In this document: positions 24,611 through 37,763 of the stretch, piece after piece
Numbering within the stretch: position 1 is the first letter of the stretch
How the letters are laid out: every line of letters starts with the position of its first letter
NCBI GenBank assembly: GCA_019915135.1
Contig: JAHLMK010000001.1
Span: 5,022,001 to 5,086,000 of the forward strand
Direction of reading: 5' to 3'
Length of the DNA: 64,000 nucleotides
Source: Strobilurus pachycystidiatus
Lineage: Eukaryota; Basidiomycota; Agaricomycetes; Agaricales; Physalacriaceae
The notes under the pieces: model-generated
Databases searched by the model: none
What the model was told of the DNA's origin: nothing
The model's input: the letters and a program-made list of their open reading frames with translations, nothing else
Translations under genes and position numbers: made by a program

Positions 24611-25777
24611 ATGTCCCTCGGAGCAGAGCCCTCCAACCTCTTCTCAAAGTGCCTCAAATTCTGGTCTGCGCCTGCGGCTGACAATCTCTATATTGTCGCG
24701 TCTGGATCTCACGCATCGGGTACAGTCACCGTGTCGCAACGCGTCAGTCCTTCCAAATCCAAGGAGATCCGAACGAGCGTCCAGTTGTCATGTCGGGAAA
24801 TACATATGGAAGCAATGAAATTATGCACCGTCGAGGAGGTGGAAGATGGACAGCGAATTGAGATCAAGGCGCGTCTTTGCTATCTCGTTGTCGTACAACT
24901 CCGTCTCTGAGCTTGCCCAGACACCCAATTTCGATGACCCAACCGACACAACGCCGCGATTACAGATCCATGTCACTATCAGCTTTCCATCCAATAACGT
25001 CTTCGCCAAGTCCTTGACGTTAATGTTGCCACACTTCGCCTGTCTCTTCAAGGGACCGGTGCACATCAAGACCATTAGCGCTCAGAAGCTGAGATCAATA
25101 TATATCGAAGATGTATGTCTCTCGCTCGTCTCTCGCTCTCTACTGACATTCAGCATTAGACCTTGCATTGCAACAAATTCCAGGGAACGACATCAGGAAA
25201 CATCGTCGGCCGTTTGGTGGCGAAAACGGCACTGACCCTCAAGGCAGTCCACGGCGACATCAAGATCGAGGCTAAATTTCGTAAACACAAGAACCCACAC
25301 AAGAAGGATGGCATTTCTATTCGCCTACGAAGTCAAAGCGGGTAGGCATGCCATTTGTGTGTTCCGAAACTCTTCTCATCTCTTCGAAATAGCAAGATCA
25401 CGGCTGCGCTAACTTGCCATCGCACGGAAGCTTACCGCGTCGACGTCGAGGCCACATCTGCCAAGCGGCCTATCAAGCTGAATCTCAATGGTATGACGGG
25501 AGATCCTGAGCTGCATCTCTTGACTGCGACTACGAACGCTGGCGCGACCGTGATGCTTCCGCGTACCTTCCTGGGAGAGTTTTCCTTGATTTCAGAAGGC
25601 AACAAGCCGGCTGTTCAGTTGCGCCATTCCGACGATAGGTCGGCGCAGATTCATTCCTCGCGGGAGGAAAATGTGGCTAGAGCATGGGGAACCGTTGGGA
25701 TGCGTTCGACGGACGGTCTAGGAATGGGCAGCGTGAAAGTCATTGCCCACCAGGGGAGCGCCAGGCTTGTTATCTGA
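24611..25777 (+). CDS. Adhesin-like beta-strand repeat protein (DUF4097/DUF7330-like)
   Basis: The spliced product has serial short beta strands with T/S-N/Q-G type turns: LYIVASGSHASGTVTV, TVEE joined to TPNFDDPTDTTPRLQIHV by an intron at about 24836-24921, VHIKTISAQKL, GNIVGRLVAKTALTLKAVHG, KITAALTCHRTEAYRVDVEA and LPRTFLGEFSLIS. This repeated strand pattern resembles the DUF7330/DUF4097 proteins that are frequent in mushrooms; assignment is by pattern only. Cellular role unknown. Start placed at the ATG of MSLGAEPSN; the frame is open further upstream. Confidence 0.5.
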
Positions 25778-25883
25778 GCAACACTATATACACTACCTGC
25801 AGTATGATAGATATCTATGATAAATATCTCTAGTTTACATTTGTACAACCAACTCGAATTATAATATGTACGGTACTTAACGA

Positions 25884-28500
25884 TCATGATTTTGGAACGC
25901 CAACTAAAAAGTCCTTGTTGGTGAGGAGTTTAGAGTCGATGTAGGCCTGTGGAACGAGCTCGCAATATGTGTGGCCCCTGACTGTTTCGGGCGTCACAAC
26001 GACATCGGATCGGCTGAATTTCTCCAGACGATGCTGCCCTCTCAAGTGGAAGCGAAGCGAAGTAGCCTTGACGGGCTTCAAAATCTTTCCCGACAAACGT
26101 TCGAAATGGTCGCAGGGAACAGCGGTGCGACTGCCATCGGGCGCCCACATCCGATGCGCACAAGAAAGCTTCCAACTACGGCGTGCCGTCTGTACTGTGT
26201 CAGCTACACTGGGGGAGCCGGTCAACCAAAAATTTGGTTCCTGCCCGAGAGGATATGGTCGAGGGTGCTTTTCGGCTGCGTGATGTATCTAGAAGGTAGT
26301 GAGGAAGGGATCGAGGGCATATCGAGGGTTTGACTTACAGCGTCCGTCCATGTCATAACGCGACATTCTGGCTGAAGGTTGTATATTATGCAGGTCCTGC
26401 ACAAATAACCGGGACAGAGTGAGTTCATAAAGGCGGTTGTGAACTCGTCCGGATGCCAACGTGAGGCATCCGGAGGGTAGATGGGGAAGAGGGGAGAGGA
26501 GGTCACGCGAGGCCAGTCTATGACGAAGTCAGGTGTTATAATCATGCACAGAACACGATGAACCCACAGGAAGGTGTAATGGCCTGAACAAGACCCTTCA
26601 CAATCTCCTCCGCGCCAGGATACATGCGGAATCTTTCGACAGGCTTATTCCATGGACGAGGACCGCCAGTCTCCTCGATCGCCCGTTCGCATTCGGGGGA
26701 CGACCACATGGCATCGCACCAATGGGTGAGTACTCTGGGATAGGTGACCGGATCCTGACAGAAAGTGCACTGGAAGACGGTCTTGGCGAGGAAGAGTGTG
26801 TCCATATCGGCGGTTGGGTTGTTCTCCCGGACCAGGTCAAGTATCTGCGCTTTCTTATTCACGAGCCACTCCGCGAACAGTTCAGGGAAGCAGTCAAACA
26901 CCGGTCGGAACATTTCCAACGTTGGGATTTCGGTGGGTCCGAGATTGTCGACGACCTCTCGGAACTCGGGGATGTCAAGTATCTCGTCGGGACTGGGGAT
27001 GAACAGATCCAAGATTCCTTCACTTTCGAAAGGAACCACTTTCTGGTGGTGCGATTGCTCGCCCAAGAGGTCTACGATGCAGTCACGGTGAAGATCGCGA
27101 AGAATCGGTAAGAGCTCCAAGTGTTGGAAACATTGCTCTGCGTACTCCATCGACTTGAGGACTGTATCTTTGATGTGTGCCCATCCTAAAGCCAGGTCAG
27201 AGGAAGCACAGCGAGAGTAAGCGAGGAACAGACATACCTAATTGATCAATCTCCTCAGGGAAAGTAATAAAGGAAAAGCGCAGTGAATGATGGAACCCAA
27301 TCTTCTCGAGAGTCTTCGCATATGGCGTCTCCTTGAGACATTCGAGTATACTATGAGGGCGATCAGTTTCGAGGGCAAGCATGTGAGGTGCGGCGTATGC
27401 ACTCACTATTGCCAGCGAGTCGAGAGGCGCGAATCTCTTTGGTCTTCTATTTCATATGAAAGACCCTCGTACGCGTCCCATTGCTGATCGGCCTGCTTAG
27501 AACGAGTTGAGAGCAAGATAGAGAAGATTACTTACCTTGTCAATCGTGTCGGAAATAGTCTTCCAGGGAGCCATCACCACATTGATATTGTACCAATCAG
27601 GTAAGGTAGGTCTAATTTTTTCATACCATCGTGCCATTTGCTTGGCTCGAGGGAGGAAATATACAGGAGTAGCTGTTTATAATATCAGAGGACTGGCAAA
27701 CTTTGGGAGGAAACAAGCTCACGATCATCTTGGGCCGTTCTTCGTTTGTATAGGAAAGGATGTAAATCCCTTGGTAAGATAGCAGTCTCACTACCAGGAT
27801 CCATCAGTGCCGAAGCAGGCACGTAACTGGTAGAGGCTGAGCTAAGGCTGTAGTAAAATAGACACAACTCACAGTCCATCAACACAATCATTGCAGATCC
27901 ATGTCTCTCCGAATGGATAGACTTGGAGATCATCTAGGTTATTGCAACCCGGTCGCTAAAGATGAGAATAAGAACCCGCACAGAGGAACCTAGTGACTGT
28001 ACTCACCCCACAGACTCTCTCGTACAAGAATCTGGAGACATAGTAGTGGAGGTGCCTCTCAAGTCGTTTCGCGTCCTCCTGGGGAGTGCCATACAGGAGG
28101 ATGTCCTCGAAATGACGGGGTCTTAGAAGCGACCCGCCCGGAACTAGACTGAGGTCGAAACCCTCTATATGGCGCAATGATGATTTCCATGGCAGACCGT
28201 CACTGTCGTCGACAAGAAAGAGTCTCAGCTTGCGGCATGTGCGTGCCAAATTGACAAGATCGTAGGGCGTCAAGAGAGAGAAGATCTGAAGCGAATGGAT
28301 TAGTCTGGAGATGGGGGGAGGTATGTATCTGCTCTTGCCTTGTCTAGATATTTTTTCTCAAGAAACGGCAGCTGCAGAATAGGGACCTCGGAGGACGTGG
28401 TAGTGGATGTGGTAGCGCCATGAGCTTCCGCAGAAACACGACGGCGTTTGCGTTGCGGTTCGTCGGTTGTGGGGGTGCGCGAGCGTGAACGGCGGGGCAT
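25884..28500 (-). CDS. F-box protein
   Basis: Begins MPRRSRSRTPTTDEPQRKRR with a basic nuclear-localisation-like stretch, then LPFLEKKYLDKA. An F-box-like helix pair follows across an intron: IFSLLTPYDLVNLARTCRKLRLFLVD. Many exons follow, including FITFPEEIDQLG, a long exon with EYAEQCFQHLELLP and a cysteine-containing block VFQCTFCQDPVTYPRVLTHW, and the end YIDSKLLTNKDFLVGVPKS. The layout (short N-terminus, F-box, long C-terminal region of several hundred residues) matches the large Agaricomycete F-box family, whose members present substrates to SCF ubiquitin ligases. The substrate is unknown. Confidence 0.75.
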
Positions 28501-29116
28501 GGTGGTTGATAGTCAGAGGACAAGGTGTGCGTATGTTGGAAACTGAAAAAAGCCATTGTTTATACGATATGCAGACAAAAGAATCCAGAATGAGCGAACA
28601 AAAGAGACCCCAGTTCGATCATCAGTCCGTGAATAGGGCACTCGGACCGATTGATCCGATGACCGGCTTGCTTTATTGTCGTTGTTGCCACTTCGGAATG
28701 CATGCAGACAGTTTTTCAAATTTGCGATGGCAAAGACCACTGTGTATCCTGTGCTAGATGCTCCGGCTGCAGCCTGAGGCCTGAGCGCTAGCGGCGAGCA
28801 CTCCTCACCGACAACAATCGACGTTGTCATATGCGCCACAAACGAGCAATTTCGAATTGGTTGCATTGTCTGCTTTTGGTATTCCCCTAGTGCCGTAGCT
28901 CTTGTTCTCAAGGTGGTCCTCTTACTCTCGTATATCATCGCTCCATGCGCTCACCTTTGGGCAGGCATCGCAGTCAGATCATAAGATGGTCTCCATAAGT
29001 ACAACGTGTATTCCGAGGTCGAGAATACCAGTGAAATAATATACAGACAGCAAGTACAAAGCAAATCCAAAGAGCAATAAAAGATAGGGGCATACAAGGC
29101 GGCAGAGACCTCCAGC
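28501..29116. other. Intergenic
   Basis: About 615 bp containing the F-box promoter and the 3' flank of the next minus-strand gene. Only short non-spliceable frames; nothing else seen. Confidence 0.4.
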
Positions 29117-30487
29117 TCAAGTGAAATCACACATCGCCAACTCCCTCACCTTCCAATGGTCGTTGCCCAGATACTCCAACCCCCCAAAGATCGTACGCCC
29201 ACATAACAGGTCCACCCTCGTCGGTCCTTCCCCCACCTCTTCCACCGGGTTCGGAGAGTTCGCAATGCGCCACTGGTACGCCTTCGTGAACGCCTCCGAC
29301 GCAATCAAGTCCTTGAACTTGTCCAACATCGGAGCGCCCAGCGGGACCCTATACGCCTTATACAGCGCATCCAGCACCTCCACCGCCTCAACGGTCTCAA
29401 ATTGTGGGAACGTGGTCATCGTCACCTTGTACCACTCGTCCGAGATGTACGACGGGCAGTGGATGACCATGCGCTTAATGTTGGTGTGCGTAGATGCGTT
29501 GGCATTCATCTCTGCCTCTTCTATGGGGGCGTAGGTATTGTAGTGAGGGTGCCAGCGCAGTCGAAAACGACCCTGATCTTGTGGGTTGAATGCAATATTG
29601 ATCTTATATTCGTACTGATTCGTGCGTCGGCCTGTGGCATCCTTGAGAAGGCGTCGACTGAGACAGGGTACCAGAGAGATCTGCTCTGCTTTGACGGGCT
29701 CTGTAAAGGATGAGGATGTCAGCGACCAAAGGAAGCATAACAAGATACTCACCAACGAAAGCATTGGGGAACTGCGACATAGATTGTGGCCTCTGCCTTT
29801 GAGAGGTCGTCGCATGTTGAACAGCCGCCGGCGGTTGAGCATGACCGTTGTACGATATAGGAAACGGAGCCTGGTAGTTGGCAGAAGGAAGGGGCCGGGG
29901 AACGGTGGGCTGTCGATCTGAGGGATGAACGGTCATCAAACGTGAGTTCAATATGGAGAAGCCGTGAGAAGCTTACAAGCATTTGTGTGGTTCATCTGCA
30001 TTTGCCTGTGCGCCGCCGACTGGGCTTCTCGGGCTGCTCGCTCCTTCTGCATTCGTTCTATCTCAGCAAACGTTTGAGTACGTGGCGCCTCGTTGTAATA
30101 GTTATTCGGCTCTACGGAGGTTTACGGTCACATTAAATAGACGCCCAGCCCCGACTTAGACTTACGGTTGGTCGGTCTGAGAATGCCCTTCGCAGGCCCT
30201 GTAAAGCAATGAAGAAGAGACTCCACAACATCAAGTAAGTAACACACTCTGATCGTGGATGTTTGCGTTCATGCCAGAGGTGGTCCCAGAACCTAAGAGA
30301 GAAAGTTGATGAACGCCACTTGCTGCTTATGAAGTGGCTCACCTGGCTGCTTCAGAATGCCCTTACGCGGCTCTACGATCTTTGAGACCTTGCTGAACGC
30401 CGTCAAGGCAAAGACTTACGCGGCCGATAAGCAGATGGAGCCAGCTCCCTCCTTGGTGTGAATTGCACGGAATGGTCTTGAGAGCAT
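29117..30487 (-). CDS. Conserved hypothetical with KGIL(K/R) motifs
   Basis: Splicing by eye gives MLSRPFRAIHTKEGAG, a first motif EPRKGILKQP, a second RPAKGILRPTN, a glutamine/arginine-rich helix (TFAEIERMQKERAAREAQSA), a Pro/Gln-rich linker, and a folded C-terminal domain from NAFVEPVKAEQISLV to HWKVRELAMCDFT. The two KGILxP motifs sit in separate exons and look like a repeated short linear binding motif. The C-terminal domain has no family I can name. Frames at all joins agree. Confidence 0.6.
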
Positions 30488-32390
30488 ATCAGAGATGGAA
30501 GGGAAATATGAAAAGTCAGTTTACTAGCCGCCGTCAGCGTCGCTGGCATCGGAGGAATGAAAGGCTGCATGGTCGGTCTTGCGGTTGGAAGTGCGACCGA
30601 AGGTTATTTTGGTGAAGATGGTCGGAGGGAGAGTGGCGAGAGCTAGGGCGAGCGCCTCTCAAGTCACGGAGAGAAGGGTATCAACACGAGTTGATGCCTG
30701 ACCGGATGAATACATGTCAAATCGCTTCTCTTCACATGGTGGGTCCTATCTTGTCCAATCCTCCGATGCGGCATCTTCGTCAATTCTTCAGATCCAGATC
30801 GTCTTCTCTACAAGCCCTTACCTTGTGTCTCCTGAACACTAAGATTTGAGTGATGTTGATGTCGAAATCTCTCGAGTGTCGATCGATGCGTCCGGTTACC
30901 GTTCCTTAAGCGCGTGTGAGCCTGTGGGCGCTTAAGCATCCACGCACTGAGGGATTACTTCATTGATGGTGCTTACCCGGTGATAAAGATCCTGATGAAG
31001 GCAGGTCGGACCCGAACATTTGGGGCATATCGTCCCGCAAGCAAAGGCCAGTCATGGAACGCCTCGAGGTGATGGTGGTGGGTCCAATTAAGCCACAAAG
31101 CAGAACTGGTGACCCGGTTCTCGACGGTGCTAGTTGTTCCATTCATCGTCGAAATTCGCACCAAAGTCTAGTTTGATAGCGGATCTAACTTTGAGGTGGA
31201 AAGCTGAGGAGCGATCCATGACTATCGGAGATGGACGTGTGTCGTACTTGAGGATGCCAGTGAAAAAATCGTTTCCTCCAGAGAGACACAACTAGTCAAA
31301 TTGAGAAATTAGAATCCATCGGGCGAGTGCTTGAGATTTGGATGGCGAGTCGACGCTCAACGTCACCGAGTCTATACAGATTGCGTCTCTTGCGGGGAGA
31401 GGCGGGAGGAAGAGACAAAGGAGGCATGCAGAAGCCAAGTGTAATTCTTCGGAGTCGAGAAATAGAACAGCCGCCGCACGCCCTTGTCTGCTTCGTTCGA
31501 CAGGATCGTGGTTACTGACCAAGGCTATTGCGCTTACGTGAGCATGACATTCCTCATCCGGCCACCACTGGCGAGCGCGTCAAAAGGGCTTCAAACACTC
31601 CTCCCTCGCCTTGGCTCAATTCTACCCGTCACCGCGTCCCGCAACTTACAAGTCTTACAATTGTACTCGTCCCCAACGAGCTTCACGAATTCATGTGCTT
31701 CATCCCGTTGGCACCGAACTGCGTCGCGATATCCAGTGACAAACGGCGCGTCTGTACTGCTATGATCAAAATTAATATACGTATCGTGACTTAGTCTACA
31801 CGCTGAGCGTTAGCCCCAGCGTGAAGTCATACGTCGCTTGCTCTTAGGGTTCATTTGGTACGTTCTTACGTCTCCATTGGCGCGGCGACTAACCATCGTC
31901 GACAGAGGTCGTACATGAGCTTTACCCCGTAGAAGCTGACTTCAAACACTGGTGTCCAGAAAGGCATGTTCATGGTTCAAATCAGACTGGATAAATTCCA
32001 GGTATGTGAGTAAACTGCAACGTTCGACGCGACCACTCGAAAGTGTTGCGTACTACCAGCTGTGGCATCATTTCAGTTCGCCACAGAGTTTCCACCCAAC
32101 GTCTCAGCCTCGTGGTCCGCCTGGGACTTCAGCTATGCTCAGTTCCTGATCGCTACTACTCTCCATCCGCCAAGCTCAGATCATTTGATCAACCTTTCTG
32201 CTCATATGAATGCAGGTAATCATATACTCACAGTCCCCGGCATTGCGTCTCCCCAAAAAGGCTCTCATTCATGAAGATGACTGTGCGAAGGTTTACGTGA
32301 TGGTCGTACTATATCTATAGGCCTCGAGGGTTGCATGATTCGACCTGCTGCTGTCCTCTCAGCTATTCTCTCTCCTCAGCATCTTGCAAT
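30488..32390. other. Long stretch without a recognisable intact gene
   Basis: About 1.9 kb. Minus-strand blocks at about 30,960-31,300 (containing LEAFHDWPLLAGRYAPN, ending at a GTAAGC donor) and at about 31,590-31,780 (with a C-x2-C pattern after RCQRDEAHEF) look coding but cannot be joined into one gene. They may be remnants of a decayed gene. The rightmost few hundred bases should contain the promoter of the MFS gene. Confidence 0.35.
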
Positions 32391-34487
32391 ATGTTTTCTG
32401 ACACAGATATAAAAGACGAATCCCGCACGTCTTCGCCGGTGGGACTGACCGCAAAGGAAGAAGCCCTCCAACGAAAGGCCATCCGGAAGCTCGACATCTC
32501 TCTTCTTCCAATTATGACGATGTTCTACCTCCTCTCATTCTTGGTCTGTCTCCATATACGCTATCTCGTTTGAGACTCTCACACACCTTATCACCTCATA
32601 GGATCGTGCTAACATTGGTTGAATCAACCCAAAGTTACTTGATATATTGTTAATCGCACATATGTAGGAAACGCCCGCGTCGCAGGTCTTCAAACAGACT
32701 TGGGTCTCACGGACCATCAATACCAGATCTGCGTAACCGTCACCTTCGTGTAAACCACGTTTCCTCTCAAAGCCAGCGCCACTTATCTGAACATCGTGAC
32801 CCATGCCTTGTTTTCGCAGACCCTACATCCTCTCCGAGCTCCCTGCCAACCTCCTCCTGCGCAGGATCGGTCCCAAGATCCTCATGCCCACCCTCCTCAC
32901 CATCTGGGGCGTCATCGTTACGCTGCAAGGTAAGTCTGTGTTCATGATGTCAATCCATTATATTGAACACAAGTTTGATCAGGGCTTGTAACGTCTTATG
33001 CTGGACTCGTCACCGTAAGGGCGTTTCTCGGACTTGTGGAAGGCCCGATGTTTCCGGGGATCATTCTGTTTCTTTCGGGTTTCTATACGCGCAAGGAGCT
33101 TTCGCTGAGGTGCGTATCATTACCAACTTCATGCTTCGTCTCCACCGATAATTGTCGACTTGCAGAGTGGCGATATTCTATTCTGCGGCCTCGGTGAGTC
33201 GAGGTCGAGCTTGTTACCTGGTGTACGATCTTTGTGACAGAAGGACTCGGACGCGTAGCTCTCGGGTGCATTCTCTGGCTTGTTGGCGGCTGCTATCATG
33301 AACATGGACGGCTTGGGGAGTAGAGCTGGTTGGTCGTGGATCTTCATCTTGGTACGTCTCTCGATGCGTCATTTAAGCGTTGATGTTTTGATTGTTGATT
33401 CGATATCAGGAGGGCCTGTTCACTGTCGTTATTGGCGTAATTGCGTTCTTTCTTGTGCCGTCAGGCCCTCGCGACGCGCTTCTCCTCTCTGAGGAGGAGA
33501 AAGAGTAAGTCGTGTTCGGTGCTTCCTATCATCGACATTTCTGATTATCTCCATCTGACAGTGTCCTAGCTCGTCGATTAGAGTTCGACCGCCCCAACTT
33601 CCAGGTAGTGAGCGTGTTTAGCTTCAAAGAAGTCTGGCGCTGCATCCGCTCCCCTCATGTCATCCTTAATGCCGTCATATTCTACATGATAGGAACACTG
33701 CTCTTTGGGATGGGCCTGTTCCTCCCATCGTTGGTGCGACAGCTGGGCTTCAGTCCGACGGAGACACAGCTTCTCAGTGTCGGTCCATTTGGTAGTGGAT
33801 TCTTGGGTACGTATCCAACGCACCGTGTGACCAGAGCCGTTCTCATTGGCAATTTGTAGTCACCTTGCTCTCAGCATACCTCTCTGACCGATACCACGTC
33901 CGCGGACTAACAATCATTCTCGTCACTGCCCTGGCGCTGATAGGATACTCAATATATCTGGGTGCCACTGATAGATACGTCGCTTATGGCGCGATGTACT
34001 TCTGTGTCCCTGGCGCGTACGCGACGACTCCAGTGATAGCTGCCTGGATGTCGAACAACTCTGAACCCCATTATCGACGCGCTACGAGTATCGCTCTCGG
34101 AATCATATCTGCCAACGCTGTACGCCGTTACTTCCAGGCTGGGACCGTGATGCTCACAGCTTCATGTAGGGAGGTATAACTAGCACTTGGCTATTCCCAA
34201 CGAATGAAGGACCCAAGTTCAGGAAGACCACGATATTGAATATCGTCTTGTCAGTCGTCTCATCTTCCTGTCCATTTTTTCTGACGTTTTGACGTAGCTC
34301 GGCTGCCATCATGGTTGGGGCAGGGATCAATGCGATGTACCTTTCGCGAATGAACGTGCGCAAGCAGCGAGATCGCGCGAAGATTCTAGCGCTGTATACC
34401 GTAGATGGCTCAAAGAACGGACACGGAGGCGCACGAGCGTGGATGGAGCTAGGGGATTGTCATCCTGATTTCGACTACACTATCTGA
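32391..34487 (+). CDS. MFS permease, anion:cation symporter (Dal5/allantoate-type)
   Basis: Twelve-helix transporter of the Dal5/Tna1-like ACS family. Start MFSDTDIKDES; then KLDISLLPIMTMFYLLSFL, DRANIGNARVAGLQTDLGLT (the family signature loop), YILSELPANLLLRRIGPK, VRAFLGLVEGPMFPGIILFL, WSWIFILEGLFTVVIGVIAF, FYMIGTLLFGMGLFLPSLVR, LSDRYHVRGL, AAWMSNNSEPHYRRATSIAL and a cytoplasmic end WMELGDCHPDFDYTI. About nine introns. Substrates of the family include allantoate, nicotinate and other small organic anions; the specific one is not readable. It is paired with a minus-strand paralogue that converges on it. Confidence 0.88.
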
Positions 34488-34637
34488 CCACACATTCGTA
34501 AGTATCTGTATTATGATAGAGCAATAGGCCAAATTGTGCGACATCAAACCACGGTACACGCAGAATAGCAACTTGAGTAGAGTAGAGCAAAACGAAATCA
34601 AATGGTATCGTACATGGGTAGGGAAGATTGGGGTAAA

Positions 34638-35349
34638 TTAGAGCCATTCCTTGTTCAAGCACTTTGCGATCTCTCCGCAATTGCCACATTTCCTAGACTT
34701 CGACTCATACGCCTTGGGATCGAACTCGTTGAAGTGGTCGATGGGATGACGATCGCCTTTGTAGGACCTTCCAGTGCGAGAGCTCATATGATACCATTGA
34801 GGTTCTAGAAGAAGGTTCATATACATTCAACGACACGAGACGTCGAGTGGACTGACCCATTTCACAATACTTTCGGCCAAAATTGGATGTTTCGCAATAG
34901 CACGAGCCTGGTCCGAGTCGCGATTATCTAACCTACATAGGAGCTGGACAGAAAAGCGGTCGCGACATACCTCGGCTATGGTGACAGGCGCAGCTCTCAC
35001 AGGCAATGTATCCACAGTCAGGGCACTCCTCCTCATCGTATCTCTCGTCAGAACGGAACCTCACGTTGCAACCGGTGCAGTGAGTCTTGGGCGGCTTCGT
35101 CTTGGGCTTGGCCGCTTCCTTGGCCTCGTAGGCCTCAGTGATTTCGCGCAGCTTGGCGTTCATCGCGCACGCCTTCTTGTGGTTAGACCAATCCGCCTTT
35201 TGACATTTTGCCGAGCTAAAAACGGCGTTAGATTACCAGGCAGAGGGGCAGAAGAGGGCAATTTACCAGTAGAAGGCATATTTACAGGCTGAGCATTGCT
35301 TGTCAGCAGGACTCAGGGACATGCAGCTTTGGGCTTCGCATACGGGCAT
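34638..35349 (-). CDS. MYND-type zinc finger protein
   Basis: Four exons. The first two encode a MYND finger: CEAQSCMSLSPADKQCSAC then, after an intron, YCSAKCQKADWSNHKKAC, with all expected cysteines and the histidine. A second zinc-binding block follows (HCTGCNVRF, CPDCGYIACESCACHH). The C-terminal part SIVKWEPQWYHMSSRTGR ends with KCGNCGEIAKCLNKEWL. MYND fingers mediate protein-protein contacts. This gene sits exactly between the two convergent MFS paralogues. Confidence 0.8.
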
Positions 35350-35631
35350 GTTGATGGAGTAAAGCTGAGTCAGAACGAATAAGTGAGCCGCCACACGCGA
35401 CGCGTAACGGCACGTGCTAAGTGACACCGAGGAAGCGTGAAAGTACGACCCGGACAGTGGACACCGGGACACTGACAGAGGTGTACAACGGAGCGGGACG
35501 AAGCGTAAATTGATTCTGATTCACGGCAAATGTATATAGCCAAGCTTCAAGAACGCGAGTCATATTTTTCGGAGCATAAAGGTATTCACTCGACGATAAA
35601 TGTGAATATTTGTCCAAACTGGACATCACAA

Positions 35632-37763
35632 TCAGATAGTGTAGCGAAAATCTGGGTGACGGTCTCCAAGTTCCATCCATGCACGAAGACCTCCGTCACC
35701 CTTACCCTCGTCACCATCCAGGTAAGGCGCCAATATCTGCGCACGATCCCTTCGCTTACGTTCGTTCATCCGGCTGAGGTACAGAGCGTTGATTCCGCTT
35801 CCAACCATAACCAGGGCACAACTGGAGAAGCAACTCAATATCAATAGGAAGCATGCAGAGTTGCACGGCTTACAAGACTAGATTCAAAATTGTCGTCTTG
35901 ACGAATTTCGGTCCTTCTTTCGTGGGATAGAGCCAAGTGCTGGTGATACCACCCTGAACGACGATGCACGTCAACCACTGGCAGCGAAAGATGCAAGAAT
36001 TATACTCACGGAGTTGGTAGCGATGAACCCGAGTGCGATACTGGTCGCGCGCCGATAGTAGGGTTCAGAGTTGTTGGCCATCCAAGCTGACATGACAGGT
36101 GCAGTCGCGTACACTCCTGGTACACAGAAGAACATAGATCCATATTTCGTGTACTTGTGGTCAGAACCTGTAGGCAATGAGCGAGGAAATTCAGACGCAT
36201 GCAACCACGGGGGACGATACGTACCCAGATACATGGAGAAACCGATCACACCAAGTAATGAAATCATGGCAGTAGGCAGAGCTCGAGCGTTGTAGCGATC
36301 TGCAAAGAATGCAGATAATAGTGTTACTGGCGAAGCAGTCAGCGTTCAACGGAGACGTTCCCTAGGCGCTGAAAACGTACCGAAGAACCCAGCAGCAAAC
36401 GGTCCGACACTGAGAAGTTGAGTTCGGGTGGCACTGAACCCGAGTTGCTTGACAATCGACGGAAGGAAGAGACCTAATCCATAAAGACATGTTCCAATCA
36501 TGTAGAACATGATGAAGATCATGATAACGTGGGGGGAGCGGAGGGAGTACAGTATTTCTTTGACGCTGAAATGATCTGCAGGATTAATCGATGGTCGGTC
36601 GACTTCGAGTCGTCGCACGAGGATTCTAAACAGACGGGAGGATCAGTCAGTACGTGAACAAACTCTGAGGGCGCTACTTACCGTTTCTCTTCCTCTGAGA
36701 GGAACAGAACTTCGTGAGGGTTTGAAGGCACCAAGAAGAAGCCGAGTAGCCCGATGCAAACGCTGAAAATGCCTTCCTGTGATAGTTTCGCCGATTTAAC
36801 CTCGGAGAGTGTGAATCATTCAGAGGTGACATACAAGGATAAAGATCCACGACCAGCCTGCCTTGTTTCCAAGACCATCCATGTTCTGAATAGCCGCTGC
36901 AAGCAAGCCGGAAAAAGCACCAGAAAGCTGCTGCGCGTCAGGGAAGGGACACCTCCTAGAACAAACATTCACGAACAGAAGCGGACGAAAAGAAGACAGC
37001 AACTCTGAACGGAGGCGGTTAGAACTTGCTTCAAAGCTAGACTTTCCACGGAAAAGCGTACCTGAGAGAGAGCTCCGCGCGAGTATAGAACCCTGATAAA
37101 AAGAGAACGATACCCGGGAACATGGGGCCCTCTACAAGCCCGAGAAATGCTCGTACTGCGACAAGACCGGCATACGAGGTCACAAGGCCTTGATAAGAGT
37201 CAACTTAGCATCATCGCATCCGAACAAAGTACAACATAGCCATACCCTGTAACACAACGATGACGCCCCAAATGGTGAGGAGAGTAGGCATCAGGTATTT
37301 CGGTCCAATTTTGCGTAGGAGTAGGTTGGCGGGGAGTTCCGCAAAGATGTACGGCCTGAACGGGTGAATGTAGTAAGCACGGCGTAGAGCGGTCGTAGGA
37401 GATCACGAACACGAAGAGCACGGTTACACATATCTGATACTGGTGATCCGTAAGACCGAGGTCCGCCTGAAGACCAGCGACACGAGCATTGCCTGTGATC
37501 GAGTGAGGGTGCAAACAGCGAACAGAGACGAATGGGCCAACCGATGTTTGCACGATCCTAAAGCTGAAGCATGAGCTACTATAGGTATGCTAGAGGCGGC
37601 AAAAAAGACGTACCAGGAATGACAACAAGTAAAACATGGTCATAACGGGCAAGATGGCATAGTCAAGCTTTCGAACAGCCCTCCTCTCGAGTTCCTTCTC
37701 CTGCGGAGTAAGTTCTGCGACGAAGGGAGAAGACGAGCGAGATTCCTCTTTGGTCGTGGACAT
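35632..37763 (-). CDS. MFS permease, paralogue of the 32.4-kb gene
   Basis: Same family and exon layout as the plus-strand MFS gene, read on the other strand: MSTTKEESRSSSPFVAE, LDYAILPVMTMFYLLSFL, NARVAGLQADLGLTDHQYQI, MDGLGNKAGWSWIFIL, SPHVIMIFIMFYMIGTCLYG, LFLPSIVKQLGFSATRTQLL, AWMANNSEPYYRRATSIALG and the end WMELGDRHPDFRYTI. The C-terminal signature is nearly the same as in the partner, so the pair arose by an inverted duplication that left the MYND gene in between. Confidence 0.86.
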
